From: Liolophura sinensis
Lineage: Eukaryota > Mollusca > Polyplacophora > Chitonida > Chitonidae
Assembly: GCF_032854445.1 (NCBI RefSeq)
Contig: NC_088304.1
Span: 4,960,001 to 5,024,000, forward strand
Direction of reading: 5' to 3'
Length of the DNA stretch: 64,000 nucleotides
Shown: positions 13,501 to 23,900 of the stretch, piece by piece
Layout: each line of letters opens with the position of its first letter
How positions within the stretch are numbered: position 1 is the stretch's first letter
The notes under the pieces: generated by a model
Told to the model about the DNA's origin: nothing
What the model saw: the letters and a program-made list of their open reading frames with translations, nothing else
Databases searched by the model: none
Position numbers and translations under genes: made by a program

Positions 13501-14417
13501 AGTTTCAGTTTCATCTTATATTATGACTATAATACGCTCTCTGTGTTTGCTTTACATCACTGCCATCGCTAGCAAATTTTTAACAGAACAACACCACGGT
13601 CAATGGGGTCACATTGATGAGGCAAGAAATGAGGTCAGAATCAACAAGTTCTGTTTCAACCTGTGTTTGTATTACTTACTGATACACATACATTCTCTTT
13701 ATCTAAATTAAGCACAACATGATTCTGGCCGACACCTGAAACAATGTTATTGATGAACGCTGATTAAATAGTTTTGCCCGAGGACGGCAGTGGTGAGGTT
13801 AAGCCTACATGGGTTGCACAGCCTCCACAGGTCATGCTCATCTAGTGGTGGCAAGGCGTAAAGTGAGCAAAGAGAGCGGCACATGCAGTGTAAGGAGTAT
13901 GAGCTGTATGATGTAACTTATACTGTTATTTACAATGGCATGATGTAAGTGGGAAGGTCTGGCAGCAACCTGCAGATGGTCGTGTGTTTCCCCCGGGCTC
14001 TGCCTGGTTTCCTCCCACCATAATGCTGGCCGCCCTCATATAAATGAAATATTCTCGAATACGGCGTAAAACACCAATCCAATAAATAAATAAACAATGG
14101 CATGAAATTGAACGACTGTAAAACATGGTGAAATGTGTCAACTAAATGATGACAGCTTGTGTATTAGTGACCAAAAATGCCTCTAAGAATTTTCTCATTA
14201 TTCAAAATCGTTGAGAATTGCAAGCATTATACAAAACTAAACGAGAAATTTCCAGTGCATCAACTACTGACGAAAACTGCACCTCAAATAATTTCACCAA
14301 GCCCGTTGTGTCAACCTTCACTTTGCCTGAATTGCGCCGCAGTCCATGGTAACTAGCTCCTTGATTGTCTTTATCAGTCCCATCAGACTGGTCCTCTGTG
14401 GCCATCAGATTCCCCAT
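1461..14417 (-). CDS. MEAK7: MEAK7 (TLDC1)-like TLD-domain protein, whole visible gene, 3' part off the left edge
   Basis: Six exons on the minus strand were joined by eye: 14283-14417, 9485-9556, 6300-6498, 5485-5594, 2174-2305 and 1461-1556. Every junction has AG/GT borders and the phases match, giving 248 codons without a stop. The protein begins M-G-N, so Gly2 could be myristoylated, as in human mEAK7, a lysosome-associated activator of an alternative mTOR pathway (family knowledge). Exons 3-5 resemble the helical region before the TLD domain of mEAK7. Residues about 232-248 match the start of a TLD domain, with G-x-S-L-x-R-F-L-H in place of the usual HGxSxxRFxxHV. The rest of the TLD domain must lie left of position 1. 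It is head-to-head with the ZDHHC gene. The family assignment rests on remembered similarity; another TLD protein is the main alternative. Confidence 0.75.
1607..1743 (-). mobile_element. SINE family A copy, diverged
   Basis: Reverse complement of the family A body (GTTTTACAGC..ACTCAA, CATCCGCAGGTTGCT, GGAAGCCAGCATG). It is missing the middle and the tRNA-like head. It lies in the MEAK7-like intron 5. Confidence 0.75.
2174..2305 (-). CDS. MEAK7: MEAK7-like exon 5
   Basis: A 132-nt, phase 0/0 exon coding residues 173-216 (F-G-S-Q-S-T-L-T-L-E-A-L to A-R-M-P-S-E-L). The acceptor is TTTCTCTACAG and the donor GTAAAA. The segment E-A-L-S-T-W-M-S-W-N-S-P-H-L resembles the hydrophobic helix pair that precedes the TLD domain in mEAK7. 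Confidence 0.7.
2725..3055. repeat. Irregular 32-36-bp minisatellite, about 9 copies
   Basis: Units of the form CAGCAATACACTGTCAACAC followed by GAAGTGCTGGAGTG. Length and sequence vary. In MEAK7-like intron 4. Confidence 0.8.
3905..5320. repeat. Minisatellite with 33-bp base unit and 256-bp higher-order repeat
   Basis: The base unit is ACATGTGTACAATATGACAC plus CCCAATCATTCAG. Between 3952 and 4519 a compound 256-bp block occurs twice almost unchanged, so two antisense frames of equal length give near-identical nonsense peptides. Related units in reverse orientation occur at 11189-11933. Confidence 0.93.
5325..5473. repeat. 27-bp minisatellite with 54-bp alternation
   Basis: Unit TACAATATGACACCAGATAC plus AAATCAG or AAATGTG, alternating, about 5.5 copies. 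It shares TACAATATGACACC with the preceding array and may have grown from it. It ends about 12 bp from the donor of MEAK7-like exon 4. Confidence 0.93.
5485..5594 (-). CDS. MEAK7: MEAK7-like exon 4
   Basis: A 110-nt exon. It completes Glu136 and codes residues 137-172 (A-L-E-M-V-K-C-C-Y to S-L-V-N-S-M). The acceptor is TTGTGTTGTAG and the donor GTTAGT. The donor lies within about 20 bp of a 27-bp minisatellite. Confidence 0.75.
5868..6072 (+). mobile_element. SINE family A copy with tRNA-like B box
   Basis: Contains GAGTTCAAGTCCAGCT (B box), GTCTGCCAGCAAACCTTCGG, AAGCTGGCCGTC, GTGAAATATTCTTCAGTAC and the tail CAAATAAATAT. In MEAK7-like intron 3. Confidence 0.85.
6300..6498 (-). CDS. MEAK7: MEAK7-like exon 3
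   Basis: A 199-nt exon coding residues 70-135 plus one base. It includes L-S-Q-H-H-F-V-K-S, which aligns with V-S-Q-E-Q-F-T-A-S of the human protein, and ends D-H-L-T-K-A. The acceptor is TTTCTTTCAG and the donor GTGAGG. The acceptor sequence is repeated in tandem just upstream (6490-6660). Confidence 0.78.
6490..6660. repeat. Short irregular repeat of the exon 3 acceptor region
   Basis: AAATGCATTCTGAAAG-like units recur about every 20-35 bp. The first copy spans the acceptor and first 8 bases of MEAK7-like exon 3; the second, 20 bp further, is an identical potential acceptor on the minus strand. Confidence 0.8.
6885..8172. repeat. 56-bp minisatellite, about 23 copies
   Basis: Unit contains CATGGTGGAATGTGGTTCAG, GATACACTGTATATACATG and TATATCTGAGCC. 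Each unit carries the 14-bp palindrome ATATACATGTATAT. Variants (CATAAATATCTG, GCCGTCATCATGGTG) alternate in a pattern suggesting block duplication. In MEAK7-like intron 2. Confidence 0.96.
8172..8870. other. MEAK7-like intron 2, unique sequence
   Basis: Nothing recognisable on either strand apart from a short T-run near 8370. Confidence 0.5.
8872..9246. repeat. 22-bp minisatellite, about 16 copies
   Basis: Unit ACTAGACAAAGTAAGATATC plus CC, with variants ACTGGACAAAG and ATACTCC. Copies are directly abutting with no spacers. In MEAK7-like intron 2, about 240 bp from exon 2. Confidence 0.95.
9485..9556 (-). CDS. MEAK7: MEAK7-like exon 2
   Basis: A 72-nt exon coding residues 46-69 (K-L-E-S-T-A-T-G-E-D to T-T-F-E). 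It has a clean acceptor (pyrimidine-rich, then CACAG) and a GTGAGT donor. Both ends are phase 0, so skipping it would keep the reading frame. Confidence 0.7.
9600..10495. other. MEAK7-like intron 1, unique sequence
   Basis: No coding, RNA or clear repeat signal was found on either strand. Confidence 0.5.
10500..10685 (+). mobile_element. SINE family A, internally duplicated copy
   Basis: Contains the block TTTCCTCCCACCATAATGCT twice (about 10513 and 10600), separated by the upstream body block (GTCTGCCAACAACCTGCGG, GGGTTTCCCCCGGGCTCTG). It ends GTAAAACACCAATCCAATAA. This suggests recombination or insertion between two copies. Confidence 0.85.
11083..11176 (-). mobile_element. SINE family A fragment
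   Basis: TCAAGAATATTTCACTTATG, GTGACGGTGAACAGCATTATG, ACCATCCGCAGATTGCTG. It is cut off where the minisatellite at 11189 begins. Confidence 0.8.
11189..11933. repeat. 33-bp minisatellite, reverse orientation of the 3905-5320 family
   Basis: Units such as GTCTGAATGATTGCAGTGTC plus ACACTGTGCATGC are the reverse complement of the 3905-5320 units. The array is more diverged and is split by a SINE at 11534-11692. In MEAK7-like intron 1. Confidence 0.88.
11534..11692 (+). mobile_element. SINE family A copy inside a minisatellite
   Basis: Body from CTCTGGCCGTACGTGGGAAG to AAAACTCCAATCAAATAAAT. The tRNA-like head is missing. Array units resume on both sides. Confidence 0.88.
11934..13940. other. 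MEAK7-like intron 1, unique sequence
   Basis: AT-rich sequence. No exon, RNA or well-defined repeat was seen on either strand. Confidence 0.5.
13947..14096 (+). mobile_element. SINE family A copy
   Basis: From GTGGGAAGGTCTGGCAGCAA through CCACCATAATGCTGGCCGC to CAATCCAATAAATAAATAAA. Only about 190 bp downstream of MEAK7-like exon 1 in transcript direction. Confidence 0.9.
14283..14417 (-). CDS. MEAK7: MEAK7-like exon 1 (coding part)
   Basis: Codes residues 1-45, starting M-G-N-L-M-A-T-E-D and ending G-L-V-K-L-F-E. The donor GTGCAG follows a complete GAG codon (phase 0). The acidic, Ser-rich start after the potential myristoylation glycine looks disordered. The final K-L-F-E stretch parallels the D-Q-L-F-D segment near the start of human mEAK7. 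The open frame runs on past the donor to 14202, but that stretch is taken as intron. Confidence 0.7.
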
Positions 14418-14865
14418 GTTGTAAAAGTTTGAATTTAAACAGTAACTCAACGACACATTTCCGATCGGCTGTCAGCTGAGTAACCTTTGACCCCAGATCT
14501 CCTAACAGAGATGTTCTGCACCTCATGCCGGATCTGTGCGGAGAACCTGCTATAAAATTATTACGCCAGTACAACAGTTATAATGTTACCTGTCAGCTAA
14601 AATGCATTTTTTGGCTCAAATTTCAACATCTTTATGGTAAACATTTTCCAATCAGTATTGTAGTTTTTGCACAGCAGTAGAGATTCAGACAGTTTAACTG
14701 TGTGGATACATGGGTTTATGTTTTATAGAAGATTTACCAAACTGTGTACTTAGGTCCTCTGTGACGAAAAATGCCATCTTTGTTTGATGCAGGTTGCACG
14801 ACGATGATGCGGTCATGGAATAAGAGATAATTTCTGAAGATTTGTCCATCTTGTACATATCCAAG
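14418..14865. promoter_or_regulatory. Probable bidirectional promoter, MEAK7-like / ZDHHC
   Basis: Only 448 bp separate the two divergent start codons, so both 5' UTRs and both promoters must fit here or in undetected upstream exons. No TATA box is evident at a fixed distance. An in-frame TAA upstream of the ZDHHC ATG fixes that start. A CCAAGATGGCTGG stretch, similar to YY1 sites, overlaps the ZDHHC start codon. Confidence 0.55.
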
Positions 14866-14957
14866 ATGGCTGGATGTGAATGTTCCACGAAGATAATCCC
14901 TGCCACGGTGGCATGGTGTCTTCTGCTGGGAGCCTCAGGCTCGTTTTTCGGAGTTAT
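14866..14957 (+). CDS. ZDHHC5/8: ZDHHC exon 1 (coding part)
   Basis: Codes residues 1-30 plus two bases. It starts M-A-G-C-E-C-S-T-K and enters the first membrane segment ([13 protein letters not shown]). The ATG context is CCAAGATGG. The donor is GTGAGT. The P-A-T-x-A-W-x-L-L-L-G pattern is typical of the ZDHHC5/8 N-terminus. Confidence 0.85.
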
Positions 14958-17900
14958 GTGAGTATTGGACCCAACCCCCAAATTATTCTGAGTGGGTGAT
15001 GTTGTTGTATCCGGTTTCTGCCACACAGCGTTTGACACTTACCTGCTCTCATTCTTCGTATAAATCTCTACTAATTTGTCTGTATAAATTGTTATCAAAT
15101 CTAGAACGTATTGTATGGCATTTTGAATAGTGCATGTGTACTCTTACCCGTATCCAAGTTCATTTGCAGCGACACTTTCAATCTCCCATTGCATCAAATC
15201 AGTGGTTACACGAATAGGTGTTTCACTTTCAGTTGTTCTTGTTACATTTGATTTAATTAGGTCCTTTTCTTGTGTTTTAGTTATGGGTTAAGTTAAGTTA
15301 AGTTACACCTAACCGACAGTATCTGTGAGTATTTTCTTCACAAGGATTGAAGCTTTGTGATCTGTAGTTTATAGACAGTGCATATCTGCACAGTTTTGAG
15401 ATAACTGGATATTAGTCTGCTTAGCCATCGTGGATTTTACCGAAAGATAAGCTCCCTATACACATTCGTAGTCATATGACCTAAAAATTGTTAAATACAA
15501 CGGTAAACCCTTAGCACTCACTCACTCCCTACACACTACTGTGATCCGAGTTCCTTCCAGGGCATAAAAGCAGTATGAGTTTGCTAGAGTTTAACTGTTG
15601 TAGTAAAATTCCGTGCCAAATCTGCACAACACTGAGTTCCAACACTGTTCGTTGTGGTCAGATTCTGAAGGCGACTTAAATTAAATGGAGTTCAAGCAGT
15701 AAAACTTTTATTTCATAAAATCTCAGATTTTTCTTGAAGCTGTAATGGTAATTACTTTGCCAGATACATTAGCAAAAGTAATTTAGATTGGCTCAGAAAC
15801 TGAAATTAATTTTCCTAAGGTCAACTTTATCTAGGTTTGTATACCTCAATCTCTTAAACATGAATAAGTAAATATGGAAAATGTGTTGTCTGATCCCTTT
15901 ACTTGCCAGTTAGTCAGTGCCATACCTGTGTACTGTTTAAAGATCCAGTGGAAAGTGTTGCTCACTATTTTTTTATGTGAAATAAATATAACATCGATAT
16001 GTTATCCAGTATGTCCAGGCATTAATACTAGCAAAACCTTAGGTTGATTAATGAAATTCAAGTTGGTTGTTGAATGTTCATACTAGTATCGACAAGCAGA
16101 AGAATTCTCCATCAAAAACGCCTATTTAACTTGTCATAAAAGAATACCTTTATTGATAGGCAAATAGGATGTCCCATACATTGTAATCTACGTGCATTCA
16201 TGTATGCCACAAACAGCTTAGTTGAGACTCAGTGCCAAGGTACCTTTATCACCAGAAGAGCTGGTAAATTGGTTTTGTCTGAGCTGCAGGTTAATGTCAG
16301 ATCAGAGTGGTTATACTGTTCACAGTTGGTCATCTCCTTTCTTAGTAAATGACCTTTATTTAGTTCACATCATGGTGTTCTGCATTTCAATTTGTTACAA
16401 TACTTGTGTCTGCCATGACTTCAAGCTTATTTTGTTATGGTGTTTTCTAACTCTTAAGATGCGTATAGGATGTTTTCAGTTATAAATTACCTAAGAAATT
16501 AAATTAAAATCAAATTAAAATGCTGCATTCAGTTGGAAATGGGTTATTATTGGCTGGTTTCTTACAAAGTGTCAGCACAATGTGGATTAAATATAGCCTA
16601 TATGGTATTGTCCGATAAAATCATTCATTCATTCCTATTCAGTACTGAAAGTTAGCTCAAGGTAATTGAATTTTTGAACGAAGTCATTCAAGCAAAGCCA
16701 GGGGATACTCTTCAGTCATATGCATGCACATGTGTAGCTTTAAAAGGCTTTAAAATGATACTCTTGATGGCAAGACAAGTTTTTCCGACAAGAAATCGAT
16801 CAGATTTAACCAAAAGCTCTCAAATGGTCCTGTCATCTTTATATGACTGAAAAATTGTTAACTACGATGTTGAACCCCAAGTACTAATTCACTCAGTCCT
16901 GTAAGGTGAATGAATCAATCAGAATTAAGCAAAGTAACACTTCAAAAAAGCTTAACCTCAACTGGAATAAAGTATGTGTCTGCTAGACTAACTTAACTAT
17001 GGCACATATATACACTAGTAAATGGTTTTAGAAGTAAATAAATAAGGAGAAATAAATATGGTTGTTACGTATAACTTGTGATCTAAATATTCACTGCTTT
17101 ATCTTCCAGATGCCCTTTCCTTTACACTGTGACGATTGGCATCCCTATTTATTCAGGAATAATTACCATATTTGTGGTTGCCAACTTCGCCTTGGCCACC
17201 TTCATGGACCCTGGTATATATCCTAAAGGTATGTATGTGCTTATGTTGCAATGCCCCTGAGCACTGCTGTCAATTAATGTGAAAAGCAAGTCATATCCAA
17301 GAACATGTGTATATGTGACAGTCGCATTTATAGTGCACCTGTCAGTGGTGGAGGCATAGTTCAGGGCTCAAATTAAGCGGCGAATTCTCATTTGGTTTTT
17401 GTATCGGTTACCACTGCTGTAAATGAAGGCTTTGTTTACGCTCTCCACTGCATGTTTTATTCTATATAAAACGATGGTTAGGAAGGGCATCTCGGAGATT
17501 ATAACTGACTTGTACATTCCCTCACTAACCACATCAATAATGCGCTCATGTTTTAGAAATGTATGAGTTATCTGACCTGTCAACCTGATTAAGTTCAGCC
17601 AGTCGGCATTGCCGGGAAAAGAACCCGCGGCAAAATGACCAGCTGTTTAACATGTGTCAAAACTTCAACTTTTTAAATTTTGTTGGATACTTTCTGTTAT
17701 TCCCTTTAACTGTTTTAGATTGAAGGATGTGAATTTCGGCATAAAATGTCTCACGAATCTGCAAGTCTTAAGGCATGTGAGAAATTTGGATTTCAGTGAG
17801 AATTTCATGTACGATCTGGATGACAACATGAAAATAACCAATCTTTGGTGCAAGATATGCAGTAAATATGTGGCGTAAATATGTGCAAAGCACCAAGGGA

Positions 17901-20900
17901 TAACCGTCAGTTCCCTGCAGTCTATAATTTCGTATGTTGATGGCGTAAATTATGTACACAAGGCTAATGTGGCGAGACGTGAAACCAGACTCGCTCTATC
18001 CAGATAGACATTATGTGAAGTACACTCTACCACAACCACAACAACAACAGCCTCTTTTGCGTCTGCAGTGTGCCTGTCAGTGCCAGAGTTTGACGTCCTG
18101 TGTTTTTAACATAAATTTAGCATTCTTTCGTGCATTGAAATTGAGTGAACTAACATTCATTGACTTCTCTGTTTTTCATTATCACAGTGAGATTTAAAGT
18201 ATGATTTTCTGTGTTTTTGACATTAATTTAGCATTGTGTCGAGCATTGAAATTGAGTGAACCATTGACCAACTGACTTTTTAATCCATGTCATTATCACA
18301 GTGACATTTAAAGTTCGATATTCTTTGTTTTTAACATAAGGTGAGCATTCTGTGGGACACTCCAAGAGAGAACTTGAGTTAACTGGTGTGATTTTTCACA
18401 CACACATAATTTGTTCTTGGTTACAAGTTGCTGGATGTTCATTGTTGATAGTATTTTTTTTTTTTTTGAGAGATTAAATGAATAATACAACATTTTGAGA
18501 GCTCATAATCTTTTTTGTTTTAAAAGACGCATGGTAACCCATTTTTTTAAATGTATTACCAGTAACCAAATCAGGGCGGACCATAAACAGGTTACCAGAA
18601 CCAGCTCTTAATTTGAGGCCTGTCATTTAATTATTGGCTTGTTCTAACCCTGTCCACATCTGCTGTGCTCAACTCAACTTCACATGTTGCAATGTCTGCC
18701 AATAGCTGCCCAGAGGTCAACTGATTATTTTACTGAAAACATAAAATCTTCAAACATGCAGTTTTACATACATGCACCACATGCCAGTAGAAAGCACTTG
18801 TAGGTGCATGATGATACTTTCAGGTCTTGCTCATCTCGTTGTGGTCGCATGCACTCATGGATGCTTTGATCTAAATGAGTTTAAGTATTTACATCTCTTT
18901 GCAAGTACTTAAAAGGCCATTTTCAGCTTTTTTAATTTTTGTTCAGAGTTTTTTCTCTGTTGTTTTAAGGTACAACGTTAAACCCCAAGCACTCACTCAC
19001 AAATACGTCAGTGATGTGAAATATTGTCTCCATAATGACAAGTTTTGGTATTATGGGTTGTATTAATGAAGCATATAAAAGAACTGGATCTTAATGATGT
19101 CAAAAGCTTCTGTTGAAAGGTTGCTTTTGTGTACTACAACTTTTAAGGAAATATACAGCTGAAGTAGGAATACAAAGCCTGCATAGTTCTATTGTTTGTG
19201 ATGACTCAGTATTGACATGCAAACATTAGATAAACTGTTACCACATGTTGCAAGGTTGCTATCTGTGCATGTGTTTGTGAAATTGTCGTACATGGTTAAA
19301 GTGATGTTCGTGGTCTTGTCTTCACCTGTGCATTGGTCGCTTAAGCCTAAAGTGTACAGTGTCTGTCGATTTGTAGGTCTGTACATTTTTTTTTTTTTTG
19401 TGAAGAGGGCTGAACAATTTGGTAATGCAGGTCTTTTGTTAATAGCATAATCTCTTGATAGCATCAGTACATGGTCAGTACACCTATTCTCATACAAGCT
19501 GTTTGTTAAAAACATGTCTGACATGCAAGAAATATAACCAAACAGCGTGTTACTGAAAAGCTGCACAGCTGAACAGAGAGGCCCAAAATGCTGTTAAAGT
19601 GGTGCATTTTCTGTCGTAACATTGCTGGACTATAGATTTTCTTTATGTGCACACGTACACAGAAGCATGTGTCCGACATGAAAGGAAAGCGTACATAGCT
19701 TTGGACTGATTTGTTAAAGGCGGAAAGTGGTTTCACGAGTTCCATACTTTGTGAGCAGTTATCATCCCAGGAAATATAGTAGGGTGTACATACATGTGTG
19801 TAGGTGTGCAGTTTTGTGTCAGTCAGGTCGTGTCCTGCTTAGTGTGTAGCCCAGTCTTTGCAGGTACCATGCAACAATAGCTGGAAAGTGGCAAGAAAAA
19901 AAAAAAAGAGTGATGACATTGGAAGGAGGTGTTCAACCCAAGTTTGAAATGAATGAATGAATGATTATGGCTTATCGGCAGTATTTCAGCTATATTATGG
20001 CGAAGGTTTGAAATGTAAATCTACAATTACAGTCTAAGCCCAGAAGTAAATCACACCATGCTAGTGTCTGGCTGACATTACCATAAAAACCCATGGATTT
20101 AGGAGCTTAACAGTGTACCAGTTTGGTGATGTCACACAGAGCATGCCAGCTTATCTAGACTGCTGCAGCTCATACTGTCCCCTGACCTAATCAGTGGTAA
20201 TGGGGAAGAGGCTTGAGCCTTAATCAGCTGATGACAGAGGGATTGCAGTCGTAGTCATCCTACTGTGGAGGGTACCAGGATGTTCTTCCTGATAACGGTT
20301 TCTGCTGCTTCTCCCAAAGCTCTACTGGTAATACATACATGTACATTGATTGATATTCACCTGGGGTACATATATCAACACGCTCGGGAAGGTCAAAGCT
20401 TGAGGGCTTTTGTTTGGATCTTTTTGGGAAACATTTGCATACATGATGATGCGTGTAGGCCAACTACAGTGTTACAGCAATAGCACGCTGTGGCGTCATT
20501 TTATTATTGTCAAACAATCGTGGCCCAGTTCATCTTAATGATGTAATGTAGACAGTACGTTGTTACAGTGGAAACATCACGTCTTTCATGACAAAGATTT
20601 TTTCTCATACTTCATATACTTAAATATGAAATTAAAACAAGAGTCCAAAACATAAATAAATGTATCTGTGCCTAAATAAATGGCCAGTATTTGTGCATTA
20701 TTTATACAGGCATTCAGTTTTCACTTCATCAAGATCATATACATTATCTTGAGATACAACCAAACTTATTCAGTATCTTAACACACTGATGTATTTGATG
20801 TTTTATCTCAAAACTGCTGTGAGTCCCAAAACTGAAGATAGATGCTTGTTTATAATGCATAAATGTTCTGTGCAAAGAGTAAACAGAAATACTGCTGGAA

Positions 20901-23900
20901 GGTTTGAAATGTCTTGTACATATAACCTGGGCATCAGCTGTTTGAGCCACATCTACAGATTGAACTGAATTGTATGTACGTCTAGCTCTTTCACTATTAA
21001 AACTTTCCAGGTGTATTGGTATGGAGACAGCGGCTGCTAGGTTAGATAGATATGATAGATGACAGACTGTAATATAAGTGCACATGTACTGGCTGTTCAT
21101 CTGTATGCTAATCTAGCATGTCTAGATCAGGCCATTACAGTGTATCTCCAATGTACTAGGGTGTGTGTTTCTGCTTGATGTACAGTGTGATTTTGTTGTA
21201 GTCATGGAGTAGCATTGTGGAAAGCTGGAGTATGAAATACATCTATATCCCCAAGGTTTTCAAGTGTATACCTTCAGTCGTACGGCTTTTAAGATAGTAA
21301 AACCACAGTATAGCTGTAACACTACAGGTTTTTCATTATGACATTCATTCATTCATTCATTCAACAAGTCCTGTCCTGTTGTTTTCAGGTTGATAAAACC
21401 ATGTTATGACAACAGTAATGTACAGCCAATGTATCATAAAGCCATAATCATTCATTTATTCCAGCTTTGATCAGAATTTGTCTACATTGAAAATTTTAAC
21501 TTCCTGTTAATCACTGGTAAAGTCTGGCAGTTACGTATGGTTGATAGTGGGTTGAACACATGTATTGGATATGGTTTGGGGTATGAAGGAATTACTTTAT
21601 AATGGCTCATACATATACCCTGTCTGATGGTCACTGGTATTGGAGCTCACATCTCTGAGCGGAAGCAGAATAACAAACGTCCAGGAAACAGGAATCTGTA
21701 ATCGGTGGACTGTTACAAGAATCCAGTAACAGGTGTCAGCGTAATTTACAGCAGGCTTGCTTTAATGGATTTGTGCCTGAAGGACACGGTTTTAGGTTAC
21801 GGATCTAAATTAACTATCTGTCTTTTTAGGCTAACATCTGATGTGGTGTAACCGGGATAAAAACACATTATTTTACCATTTTCTTCTCGTTCATCTCCCC
21901 CCCCCCCCCCCCCCCCCCCACACCGGTATTGAAATACAGAATTGCAGTAGTTTTGTAAAGTTGATGTCGTGATTTTTGTCACTTTGGCATATGTGGAGAG
22001 ATGTTATATGGTTAAATGTTTCATGTGCACAGCATGAGCCACAGCAGCATTGGAGGGGCTCTAATGAGCTTCCTTCAAGGGTCAAAGGAACCTGTCTCAC
22101 CATTTATACCACTGTCCCTTCTGTTTTCTGTATACACCAGAAGCTGAACAATGCAGCATATTGCTAATCACCATATATCTGCCTGTATTCTCTGCACTTT
22201 GTTAAAGGAGACCTCCGCTGTTATTGTAACTGGACCTTCCTGTGCCTCATCGAGCTAACGCACTGGTCTTCCTGAATCCAATCAGCCCGTGACCATTGAG
22301 GATTATACATGTACTGTACATATGTGATGTACATGTGCTCAGACCTGGCTCTCGTTGTTTCACTTCAGCTGACTTCTGACAGTCAGGAGGATTTTCAGGA
22401 ACATGTAATTGATAAAGGGTGTGGTTTCCTCCAGGCTCTGCCTTGGTCTCCCAACCCGTGAAAATGACCTGCAGTTTGTATGTGAAATATTCTTGAAAAC
22501 AACATTAAATACCATCAGATTGAAAAAAATATTCATGTACATGTAACTTAAGTAAGTCTGGACAAGGTATTGTGGATGAGTGTTTATTGATGACGTTACA
22601 AGTAAAAGACATAGTGAAAATGGAAACATGTTCTACATGTACATGTATTTCTCTGCAACTTGAAGCATCCAGTTGTACCCAGTTTTGTCGGTCACAGTTG
22701 TTCACGATTGCAAGATTTTATCAAACTTTTCCAAATAGGATTATGCCTATGTTGACTTTGTCTGCTCAGTACACCCGACTTCGTATGTGTTTAGAAGAGA
22801 TTTGCTCTGTTATGAAGATGGACTGGAATTGATATAATTATCGTTTTCTTGTCTAATTCAGCAGCTGCTTCTAATCATTTAAAACAAGGAAAACTCTGTA
22901 TTGGGCTTGTTAACAAATGGACCAGCAATAAGTGTAATATGTTCTAAGTCATAAAATACCATTATCATTACTACAAGTAGATGTACATGTGCATAGATTT
23001 TCATGGAGTTTGGCCTTAATTCCATGATGATGATTGGAAGGAAGATTGACTACAGCAGTAATCAGTCATAGACATTACAGCAGTCAGTCAGGATATTATT
23101 GCTTAACTTGTGTTTCGCATTTTATCAACTGTGAATGTTTCATTTCTGTGTTTGTGATGTGTTTAGAAGCTGTTAATGTAGATCGACCAACAGTTTTCCC
23201 TAAGGCTATGTGTTTTGCATTACTCATTTGTGACAGTACAATTTGATGTTTTTTGATTTCATATCCATTAGTACAGCTTTCATCTGGTGAGCAATAAAAC
23301 ATTTTGGTGGTATGAGTCTTCAGGAGCAAAAGTGATTTGCTTCAGAAGCCGTGAATCTTTATACCTCGTGTGCAATGCGTTGACATGACGACAAACTAAT
23401 TATTAATAGGTACAAAGGTTAGGCCATCCTTTAAAATTCTTCGTTGGGGCATAATCAGATTGTGTTTAATAAAAAAGATGGCTTACAAGTTAGGTCAGAT
23501 GGGAATTTGTGTTAAATTTTTTTTATTCTGGATAATGAAAGATATATTGGTTTTAAAGAAATTTAGAGTGAGAGAAAACTTAGTAGGGCTATTTACAATT
23601 GAAGGTTTGGTTGGTTTACGCCCAGCAACCAAACTTTTGAGGATGGATTTTACACGCAAAACTTTGATTTCAACAGTAACATTCCTAATGTCAATCGAGC
23701 AAGGGTGTTGAGATTTTTGTGTTGTGATCCAAGCATTATGATGATAAAAGGCTTTGAGCCCACCCTGTCACCAGCCCGTTATCTGCTGTGCGCAGCCGGA
23801 TCAATAAGAGCTGTATGGCTGGCTGTGAGATGCACACGAAATTTGGGTGACATGGATGGACAGTGACTTTCAGGTGTAAACCCCATTGATTTCTGCCAAA

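Noticed and set aside
14694-15038. 114-codon minus-strand ORF
   Set aside because: Antisense of ZDHHC exon 1 and the bidirectional promoter; no recognisable domain.
19189-19566. 125-codon minus-strand ORF in ZDHHC intron 2
   Set aside because: No domain, no splice borders and no repeats of known proteins; length is within chance for this much intron sequence.
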